From: an uncultured Methanobrevibacter sp.
Lineage (GTDB): Archaea > Methanobacteriota > Methanobacteria > Methanobacteriales > Methanobacteriaceae
Direction: 5' to 3'
Length of the DNA stretch: 43,598 bases
Assembly: GCA_902764015.1 (NCBI GenBank)
Contig: CACWUH010000007.1
Span: 1-43,598, forward strand
In this document: positions 40,101 through 43,598 of the stretch, in pieces
Numbering within the stretch: the first letter of the stretch is position 1
How the letters are laid out: each line of letters starts with the position of its first letter
Translations under genes and position numbers: made by a program
Notes under the pieces: model-generated
The model's input: only the letters and a program-made list of their open reading frames with translations
Databases searched by the model: none
Told to the model about the DNA's origin: nothing

Positions 40101-40490
40101 ATCGTCTTTCAAATCATTATAAACATAATTGAAATGGTCTTGATTGGCCAATTCCCTTAACGATTCATCATTACTCTTCGGATTGGAAAAATAATCGCAG
40201 AGATTGGCGATATAATCAATAACACTTCTTTTTCTGTTTTCATCATTGAATTTCAACGGAACTTCAACGGATTTTCCATTGATTCTGGACTTTGTTTTGA
40301 TGAAGATTTGGGTGCTGTTGGCATATTTTGTCAATGTGATGCATGTGGCTGCCAAAAACAAAAGATTCTGGTCTAAATCATGTTTTGAAGTCAAATCGTC
40401 AATTTTTGATTTGATTATTGAAATGTATACATATTCCATTTTGGAGATGTTATCATCATTTTTATTAAACATGAGAACTGAAGGCTGCAT
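31161..40490 (-). CDS. Nonribosomal peptide synthetase with rearranged modules
   Basis: 3109-residue multidomain synthetase. Approximate order: residues 1-205, C-terminal half of a C domain lacking HHxxxDG; A1 205-690 (core LLYTSGSTGNPKG, Lys ~667); PCP1, Ser720 (LGFTSL); C1, HHAIGDQ at 900-906; A2 1225-1680 (ILHTSGTTGVPKG); PCP2, Ser1719 (LGGDSI); N-half of an E domain (PIQDYFFDQ, HHLIVDGVSW at 1892-1901); C2, HHIINDA at 2072; PCP3, Ser2418 (LGGDSI); C-half of an E domain (Glu2575 in RESYGRDD, TVGWFTSQYPVPV at 2589-2601); C3, HHVINDA at 2853. There is no thioesterase or reductase, and PCP3 has no A domain. Carriers need a phosphopantetheinyl transferase encoded elsewhere. Met7 (ATG 40472) is an alternative start, given the TATA box at 40499-40510. 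NRPS genes are known in Methanobrevibacter and are probably of bacterial origin. The product is unknown. Confidence 0.93.
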   Translation of the reverse strand: MQPSVLMFNKNDDNISKMEYVYISIIKSKIDDLTSKHDLDQNLLFLAATCITLTKYANSTQIFIKTKSRINGKSVEVPLKFNDENRKRSVIDYIANLCDYFSNPKSNDESLRELANQDHFNYVYNDLKDDDSSTSLIIDESSRQYLLKLRFDANKYTSSYAYSFLRSIKRVLNQFVTCEIGNLKVEDIALRDEKPPIKYELKRSPLVNELLENQANKTPEKVALITCGKEYTFKQVNDEANRIANALINRGIEKGSTISLMLARDKTLITTFLGIIKAGCVAIPLDMNFPPERINYIRKNSDSEYIITRQSLDGAIDPQDLIDEGDAGFPEVDLKADDPIFLLYTSGSTGNPKGVISTHCGISNLTATHIKNNYRRLLSIASISFDISEEDILLSMTNDIELVFANDDEIRDIVLLAHLLEETRPEFVNLTPSRLLSYLQVPEFKSAIRHFKGIGCGGEQFTRNIYDSIKECADIEIYNGYGPLETSLTSNSKKILNPDFITNGKALFNYVTDVRDIDDKLLPYGVIGQLYIGGIGVSKGYYNMEEKTKEVFISLNGLPYYKSGDYAIELPSGEMIIKGRIDNQIKLRGQRVDPEEIEQVMVRYGEINNAVVMIHEINNENHLCAYFTCESPVDIDDLRKHLERFLSEYMVPTFIIQLDGFPETPSGKIDRKMLPKPATDTENVKAANDLEKGIYDFCRDILNHDSFGVTDNLFKLGFTSLTLMKLNSDIYHEFNINLKHIDLMNNPTVRKLSKLIEGNASTDEIEKATPSVTGKYPMSSQQERLYVLYRKNPDLTNYNLPNVVRLKKSIDIGRLEDAINKVIEAEEILRTSLHVEDGKYIQKIHKERPIKVDSIKLEENEDIYEVMVQNIQPFRLETDPLLRIKAIEFNGETYIFRDMHHAIGDQISNDLLYDKIKKAYNDEPFTTNEIQYKDYAFWVKSQQAKEADYWKNRKLSEYGTVLMSDFERPLNMTFNGSKIAYNLDNEIIEKQARNNNTTVYKLLLLQFCVLLHKYTDESNIQIGTVTSGRTHPVLKKTLGMFVNTLPFAQTICGRDTLKETLMKTEEELANLFANQDYSIEQIIEDHNMPTNNSFNPLFSIAFIQNTADEFDDDLKWDETKFDLTCTIKNSSSDLTVEFDYNSDLYSFEKIKGLLDHYVNLIDGIGENMGRKIDDIDILSSGERERIMEMAGVKEDLKYDSILTALKEQIAKNPTMTILSDCESSLSYNDFDLKTNSLANYLKDNFAVEKQDNIVLIANRSVESVLGFYSILKLNAVYVPVNPSAPEGRIRHIIDEVGAKVVLTNLDLDMDDVNIVDLSQESLYDYDYGELESSSQGKLCILHTSGTTGVPKGVQITHENVENFLISAKKQFYDKNSRIFYHTTNIGFDTSVFEIIFSMLNGIRLHVIDENYDFSGIPEDVLNQNSIINTVPAKLKMFLTLPNFERIMENVGMLILAGEALNDGLVAEIRKNYNPIIYNAYGPCEATIFASIKRVLYDKITIGKANVNTQIYILNDERQLCPIGIPGELCIGGKQVADGYLKNTDETNRHFIENPFDEGTLYCTGDLAYLDSDGEINFIGRKDTQIKINGQRIEVDEINRQIERNGNIIQAVTVSNSGNTQLYSYIVSDDVIDTDEILNDLGNVLLPFMVPSSIMQIDSIPLNNNGKIDIKRLPHPKVAKYKYAPPTNAVEEAIVKVWENVLDVKRVGINDNFYRLGGDSIKAIRIVFLLQNEGILCNPSDILNYKTPYLIAQNAGDGFEESYDHVEGVFDLLPIQDYFFDQINRNDFTQEFVLESAADLDIAILQAALDELTNLHDMLRARFKVKDGRYVQEILPLNTKICEINEYEINGDFDEGIAKIIRKAKDSLDVFNNLADVSLVRFEDKCYLVFVIHHLIVDGVSWSILLDDLTYIYTHLALDTKTKPNKPNSYESWLEDVRNSAKDILKERDSFVEDSTIICPLSEVQLGIYLDEKVNNKNTAYSTYALIDCGSDSSIEEIERAILSVIDKHPILKARLLDNDISPLLICDSNPDIDINSDDDISNLVKAFDFEKSLSRFIIIDKNEEKKVFFEAHHIINDAGGCAIVENDLIKALKDDLDDSIDLGFVHASYDSFKSKFESGYEQAHEFYAGHLSDIDEAKQLPNDSEGCEGIVFLPIQGIKSRVEEFASANGITAGIFLNAAFAYTYSRFLGSKKVYFNFTEHGRHEDYARNAVGMFARTVPILVDCKNDFIKGYLSYFSDLALSSMLNDVYPFMELASEFNLNNDVMFEYNLDYNDVSSLNEGIIASENITDSISDLLCVVNDLDDGYAVGIQHSDKFSRKTIISFAKAYAEILNQMLDREMLADIDYCSDEDLKAFSTISPGDNSKGVYGNEDHGDNFVDYVAPTNPVEKMVADAFKAVFNQGTIGLNDDFIDLGGDSITAIRVISLLNKNGITCPARDILNYRTPYRIAQNIENTQDISPEIIEGNELSIKETYHDSNDEHIELTRPYSYRDWVEDVRGLVDNISEEEKLHWTEVNGLLDDSQIRGKSKGFRFNVKVGYDADNLLMLSEEEYWALAIARAYKKTYGKDIIFNRESYGRDDSLANLFRTVGWFTSQYPVPVDICNDNDDVSIVRDVYKIKTAFGDVKNLGLNYASLIYITNELEYRHCPVTFNFLSTEFAFEDELFKSVNHDLIQDDLQDADTYGIVFNINREDDSYYISGNYPKGTYIADNLTEFIENIRFELEFIGNFTFNDNEVVCALSEPQLEIYFNEKDQDMGNAYSTWEIVECPLDKSVDDIKDAIHCLIEKHPILKGRILDDRDMPLLICDGYPLVEVCNTDDFTGLIKPFDLERHLARFFIIDNEKSKRIVYDIHHVINDAIGCIIIDNDFIDAFEGSLNKDVDLGFLYASRDSFESKFEETYDSSHEFYAKLLADIGGVNSIQEDSNGSRGIVSLPIRGIRSDVEEFTRSNNITIGTFLNAVFAYAYSRFIGSPKVYYNFVEHGRHENYIQDSLGMFARTTPILVDCKNDDIKTYLENFSELVLNSMISNVYPFRLLEKEFNLNNTVLFEYTFKDSFSEFFCVINDLDDGYVIHINHADMFSSDIAVGFVRLYARILTQMLDNENLDDIT
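32316..33029 (-). other. C-terminal half of an epimerization domain (inside the NRPS)
   Basis: Residues ~2488-2725, after PCP3. It opens with SYRDWVEDVR (Trp2494), the same motif at which the N-half stops. It continues with the E-type motifs EEYWALAIARAY (E3), RESYGRDD (E4, Glu2575), TVGWFTSQYPVPV (E5), NLGLNYASLIYI (E6-like) and FNFLS (E7-like). It contains no HHxxxDG of its own. Confidence 0.8.
34650..35195 (-). other. N-terminal half of an epimerization domain (inside the NRPS)
   Basis: Residues ~1766-1945, directly after PCP2. Motifs PIQDYFFDQ (E1) and HHLIVDGVSWSILLDDL (E2) are typical of epimerization rather than condensation domains. The half ends at SYESWLEDVR (Trp1932), after which a new C domain begins at once (ICPLSEVQLGIYLDE). 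Confidence 0.8.
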
Positions 40491-40498
40491 AAAAACAC

Positions 40499-40510
40499 AC
40501 TATAATATAG
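40499..40510 (-). promoter_or_regulatory. TATA box of the NRPS gene
   Basis: ACTATAATATAG read on the minus strand as CTATATTATAGT. Its centre is ~15 nt from ATG 40490 and ~33 nt from ATG 40472. An archaeal start site ~25 nt downstream would fall after the first ATG, favouring the second as the true, nearly leaderless start. Confidence 0.45.
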
Positions 40511-40634
40511 TTTTACTGAATGTCATTAAAAAATTTTTTCATATTGTCCCTTAAATTTCAATTCCAAAAGAAAATTGCTTGCTTTGTAGAAATATATTTG
40601 ATTTTTGCAAAAAATTTTTCAAATCAACACGGCC

Positions 40635-40656
40635 TATGATAAATTAATATATCATA
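40635..40656. promoter_or_regulatory. Dyad operator candidate between the NRPS and the DegT-type gene
   Basis: TATGATA-AATTAATA-TATCATA: perfect 7-bp inverted arms with an 8-bp spacer, roughly central in the 278-bp divergent promoter region (40491-40768). It could control either or both genes. Confidence 0.5.
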
Positions 40657-40768
40657 ACCGGATATATATTAAATAGAAGAAGCATTTGAAAAGTAATAAA
40701 TTATAATTACTTCAAAGCTAGTGATATTTTAAATATTAGTATGTTAATTTAATCAATTTGGTGATATT

Positions 40769-41875
40769 GTGTCAGACATTAAAGTTCCTATTGCAAAGCC
40801 GATAATTGGCGATGAAGAAATTGAAAACGTAGTTGAAGTATTGAAATCTGGAATGATTGCTCAAGGACCGAAAGTGGAAGAGTTTGAGCAGAAATTTGCC
40901 GAATGGGTTGGAGCAGAATACGGCATTGCCGTCAACTCAGGAACTGCTGCCCTACACACTGCACTGCTTGCATGCGACATTGGTCCGGGAGATGAAGTAA
41001 TCACATCCCCATTCACTTTCATCGCAAGCGGAAACTCAATTGTCTATACTGGCGCAAAACCTGTTTTTGCAGACATCGATTTAAAGACCTACACTTTAAA
41101 TCCTGATGAAATCGAAGGATTGATAACCGAGAACACCAAGGCAATCATGCCTGTTCAGCTATACGGCCAATCTGCAGATATGGACAGAATCAATGAGATT
41201 GCAGAAAGGCATGGTTTGATTGTCATCGAAGATGCAGCACAGGCACACGGTGCAACCTGCAATGGTCAAAAGGTTGGAAGTATCGGAGACATGTCATGCT
41301 TTAGCTTTTACCCTACAAAGAACATGACCACATCCGAAGGCGGAATTATTACTACCGACGATGAGGATTTGGCCGATAACGCAAGAATGTTCAGGGCACA
41401 CGGAGCGACAGTCAGATATCACCACGATGCAATAGGATACAACTTCAGGATGACTGACATCTCCGCAGCAATAGGTCTTGCACAGCTTGAAAAAATCGAT
41501 GCCTTCAATGACCAGAGAATCGCCAATGCCGATTACCTAAATGAGGGCCTTGCCGATGCCGATGGTGTCATCACACCTTACTGTGCCGATGGATCAAGGC
41601 ATGTATATCACCAATACACAATAAGGGTCGAAAAGGGAGACCGTGATGATTGGGTTGATATAATCAATGACTGTGGCGTTGGAACAGGAATCCACTATCC
41701 GATTCCATTGTACAATCAGCCAATCTATAAGACATTGGGCTTTGATGGCGATTGTCCGAATGCAGAGCTGGCTGCCGATAATGTAATTTCCCTGCCGGTC
41801 CATCCGTCACTCACAAAAGAAGATTTGGACCTTGTTATTGAAGCGGTAAAGACTGCTTCCGATGAGTTAGATTAA
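40769..41875 (+). CDS. DegT/DnrJ/EryC1-family PLP-dependent aminotransferase
   Basis: 368-residue sugar aminotransferase family protein. It is typically used to make 4-amino-sugar nucleotides for surface glycans and glycoproteins. Landmarks are IAQGPKVEEFEQ, the cofactor segment VNSGTAALHTALLA, EVITSPFTFIASGNSI, VIEDAAQAHGA, and the PLP lysine Lys184 in FSFYPTKNMTTSEGG. The C-terminus has the usual GTGIHYPIPLYNQP substrate loop. The start is GTG 40769, with GGTGAT just upstream. TATA-like TTTTAAATATT at 40727-40737 fits its promoter. The exact sugar cannot be assigned, and its position opposite the NRPS does not by itself imply a joint pathway. Confidence 0.9.
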   Translation: MSDIKVPIAKPIIGDEEIENVVEVLKSGMIAQGPKVEEFEQKFAEWVGAEYGIAVNSGTAALHTALLACDIGPGDEVITSPFTFIASGNSIVYTGAKPVFADIDLKTYTLNPDEIEGLITENTKAIMPVQLYGQSADMDRINEIAERHGLIVIEDAAQAHGATCNGQKVGSIGDMSCFSFYPTKNMTTSEGGIITTDDEDLADNARMFRAHGATVRYHHDAIGYNFRMTDISAAIGLAQLEKIDAFNDQRIANADYLNEGLADADGVITPYCADGSRHVYHQYTIRVEKGDRDDWVDIINDCGVGTGIHYPIPLYNQPIYKTLGFDGDCPNAELAADNVISLPVHPSLTKEDLDLVIEAVKTASDELD

Positions 41876-41892
41876 ATTCTAACTTTCATCAC

Positions 41893-41901
41893 TTTTTTTT
41901 T
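41893..41901 (+). terminator. T-run terminator after the DegT-type gene
   Basis: Nine consecutive T 18 nt after the stop codon, the plain U-tract type used by archaeal RNA polymerase and aCPSF1. No stable stem is obvious. Confidence 0.5.
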
Positions 41902-41979
41902 AAATTAATTCCAACCATTACAGTTTCATTTTCATTGAAGTTGATGGGGGTTTGGGGGGAGTGATGAATTCTCCCGACA

Positions 41980-42285
41980 TTATTTCAACATCTCGTTTAC
42001 GGTGTTTACTTTGGCATCCAGGGTCCTGTTTTCCAGGTCCCTTCTGTCGTCTACTTTTATAACAGTATATACTCTGCCGATTCCAAGCTCAAAGATTGCT
42101 TCCTGGGCAGCAGCTATTGCGGAATATAGCTCTTCAAGAGTGTCAGCTTCTATCTGGGTTCCCATTCCGGTCAGCTGGTAGTTCAAACCTGAATCCTTTA
42201 TTGACTGCACTGCTGCGGTCACATAATCCTTGCATTCTGTAGTTTCGGTTCCGACAGGCAATATTGCAAAATCACAAGTAATCAT
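41980..42285 (-). CDS. MTH1187-family (UPF0045) thiamine-binding protein
   Basis: 101-residue ferredoxin-like-fold protein. The N-terminus CDFAILPVGTETTECKDYV, the LTGMGTQIEADTLEELYSAI middle and the VYTVIKVDDRRD segment match the family of Methanothermobacter MTH1187, members of which bind thiamine or related molecules. Its physiological role is not settled. TAGGTG precedes ATG 42285. It is divergent from the thiolation gene across ~50 bp. Confidence 0.88.
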   Translation of the reverse strand: MITCDFAILPVGTETTECKDYVTAAVQSIKDSGLNYQLTGMGTQIEADTLEELYSAIAAAQEAIFELGIGRVYTVIKVDDRRDLENRTLDAKVNTVNEMLK

Positions 42286-42335
42286 TTTTTCACCTACTAA
42301 AATTATTTATTTATTGTTTAATAAAATAATTGGTG

Positions 42336-43184
42336 ATGGTTAAGTTAGATAAAGATGAATTCAATGAAATGATTTTTACAAGAATCAATAATTTGATTCG
42401 TGATTATGAACTGATTAAAGAGGGTGAACTGATAGCCGTAGCACTGTCAGGGGGCAAGGATAGCATATTGACTTTGCATGCCCTGAAGAATTATCAGCAG
42501 TTTCTTGATTTTGATCTGGTGGCAATCAGCGTTGATGAGGGCATCGAAGGGTATCGTCCGCATGGTATCGCTTCTGCCATTGATAATGCCAAGCAGCTGG
42601 ATGTAAAACTGGTTCAGAAGTCATTCAAAGAGGAGGAAGGATTCGCTTTGGACGACATATATTCTAATTTTAAAAGCGCATGCATTCCCTGCGGTGTTTT
42701 CAGAAGAAACATCCTGAATAAGACTGCTTATGAGATTGGAGCGGCCAAAATCGCAACGGGACATAACCTTGACGATGAAATCCAATCGTTCCTTATGAGC
42801 TTTGCAAGAGGGGATACAATAAAATTTTCCAAATTCGGCCCAGAGCTTGACGTGATTCATCCCAAGCTAGTCCCGAGAATAAAGCCTCTGTGGAACACTC
42901 CTGAAAAGGAGGTCGGCATGTGGGCCGTAATAAATGATATTGATGTTCATTTGGCTGAATGTCCATATGCATATCTGTCCCTTAGGGCCAAAATCAAGGA
43001 ATTCCTGAATGTCAGCGAAGACAGATATCCTGGTGTGAAGAAAAATGTGATGGAATCGTTCAAACAGATCTTGACCTTTGAAAATGACATTCCCGCAAGA
43101 TTGAATGAATGTGAACTCTGCGGTGAGCCGACTTCATCCAATGTCTGCAAGGCCTGCGAGCTTAAGGAATCACTTGAATTATAA
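42336..43184 (+). CDS. ncsA: tRNA 2-thiolation enzyme, NcsA/TtuA-type PP-loop protein
   Basis: ATP-dependent adenylation and thiolation of a tRNA uridine. The PP-loop SGGKDS is at residues 38-43. The cluster/catalytic cysteines are Cys116 and Cys119 (ACIPCG) and Cys209 (LAECPYA), and GHNLDDEIQS is present. A C-terminal zinc ribbon (NECELCGEP then NVCKACEL) is present. The N-terminal zinc finger usual in this family is absent, and no cysteine-coding sequence lies in frame upstream, so it begins close to the PP-loop domain. TTG 42330, GTG 42333 and ATG 42336 are adjacent. I choose ATG because a TATA-like stretch ~25-30 nt upstream fits a leaderless mRNA. At 282 residues it is slightly short for the family. 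Confidence 0.85.
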   Translation: MVKLDKDEFNEMIFTRINNLIRDYELIKEGELIAVALSGGKDSILTLHALKNYQQFLDFDLVAISVDEGIEGYRPHGIASAIDNAKQLDVKLVQKSFKEEEGFALDDIYSNFKSACIPCGVFRRNILNKTAYEIGAAKIATGHNLDDEIQSFLMSFARGDTIKFSKFGPELDVIHPKLVPRIKPLWNTPEKEVGMWAVINDIDVHLAECPYAYLSLRAKIKEFLNVSEDRYPGVKKNVMESFKQILTFENDIPARLNECELCGEPTSSNVCKACELKESLEL

Positions 43185-43356
43185 TCCTTTTTTGTCTTTT
43201 GCTCAATGAAGATGGTCGCCCAATGTTCTTAATGATTTGACTATTTTTGTTTAAATTGCTGCATCATTCAATCATCAAATCGAAAATCCCTATACAAAAT
43301 TATTATAATGAATGTAGTTTATAGTTAATATTATAATTAGTATGGGGGAAACATTT

Positions 43357-43598
43357 TTGCAAAACAGAAAAATATTGGTGCTTGCGGTATTCGTCAGCTT
43401 GCTTGCGATTTCGGCGGTCAGCGCATCGGATAACGTCACTGATGATATTGTAAGTGCAGGCAATGAAACCTTTGATACTGTAATCTCAGAGGCCAATCAG
43501 GCTGAAGGGTCATTTGACGATTTGTCTCAGCTGATTCAGGACACGCCTGAAAGGGATACCTTAAAATTGGATAGGGATTACAGGAACACTGAAAATTC
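43357..43598 (+). CDS. Secreted adhesin-like protein, N-terminus only
   Basis: The ORF runs off the right edge; about 80 residues are visible. The signal peptide reads (M)QNRKILVLAVFVSLLAISA with cleavage after VSA. An acidic region (SDNVTDDIVSAGNE) follows, then GSFDDLSQLIQDTPERDTLK and LDRDYRNTEN, the pattern that opens the beta-helix region of Methanobrevibacter adhesin-like proteins. The start is likely TTG 43357, which has GGGGG 8 nt upstream and a normal basic N-region. The in-frame ATG 43342 has no Shine-Dalgarno and overlaps this element. Confidence 0.7.
   Translation, partial: MQNRKILVLAVFVSLLAISAVSASDNVTDDIVSAGNETFDTVISEANQAEGSFDDLSQLIQDTPERDTLKLDRDYRNTEN

Noticed and set aside
43290-43496. 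Minus-strand 68-codon ORF at the right edge
   Set aside because: It lies antisense to a better-supported secreted-protein start with signal peptide and Shine-Dalgarno.

Overview
This window looks like chromosome from a methanogenic archaeon of the order Methanobacteriales, most likely a gut or rumen Methanobrevibacter. The base composition is AT-rich and promoters are TATA-box type. It carries archaeal housekeeping genes (Nop5/fibrillarin, proteasome beta, aCPSF1, Trm1, Taw2) and coenzyme F420 and methanopterin genes (cofG, mptA). It also has a family-B DNA polymerase that ends right after its YxDTDG motif, as in the split PolB1/PolB2 of Methanothermobacter. Very large secreted beta-helix / Ig-like adhesin-like proteins and a nonribosomal peptide synthetase are both traits reported from Methanobrevibacter. 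The species is not determined.

Layout. (1) 1-7.0 kb: two minus-strand adhesin-like genes. The first runs off the left edge in the middle of a papain-type peptidase domain. The second carries a 744-bp tandem repeat in about three copies and probably starts at an ATT codon. (2) 7.2-9.0 kb: nop5-flpA, the box C/D RNP methylation pair, overlapping by 4 bp. (3) 9.0-9.5 kb: a gene-poor stretch with a possible 24-codon ORF, a GC-richer patch and a possible structured leader RNA. (4) 9.5-14.6 kb, plus strand: coiled-coil protein, pyrD, pyrK, an AI-2E-type permease and polB1, tightly packed. (5) 14.7-18.6 kb: a third giant adhesin-like gene, convergent with polB1 and sharing a terminator hairpin with it. 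(6) 18.9-23.8 kb, minus strand: psmB, aCPSF1, purM and an Ldh2-type dehydrogenase. (7) 23.9-29.2 kb: taw2 (plus), then mptA, an unknown gene and cofG as a cofactor cluster, an Lrp-family regulator with its own palindromic operator, and trm1. (8) 29.6-40.5 kb: a POT-like transporter convergent with a 3109-residue NRPS. (9) 40.8-43.6 kb: a DegT-type aminotransferase, an MTH1187-type thiamine-binding protein, an NcsA-type tRNA thiolation enzyme, and the start of another secreted protein.

The most unusual element is the NRPS. Its order appears to be: C-terminal half of a C domain - A1 - PCP1 - C1 - A2 - PCP2 - N-terminal half of an epimerization (E) domain - C2 - PCP3 - C-terminal half of the E domain - C3. 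The E domain is therefore interrupted at one point by a C-PCP block, yet the catalytic HHxxxDG half and the Glu/GWFT half are both intact. The third carrier has no A domain, and the protein ends in a C domain with no thioesterase. The two last C domains are clear duplicates of each other. Together with the convergent transporter, this could be a small peptide-making and export locus with an unusual, rearranged assembly line.

Other points worth checking are a long dyad upstream of the termination factor aCPSF1, a perfect 7-6-7 palindrome over the promoter of the Lrp gene, a dyad in the NRPS/DegT divergent promoter, and a possible leader RNA at 9.4 kb. All functional statements rest on reading motifs and on family knowledge; no searches were run.
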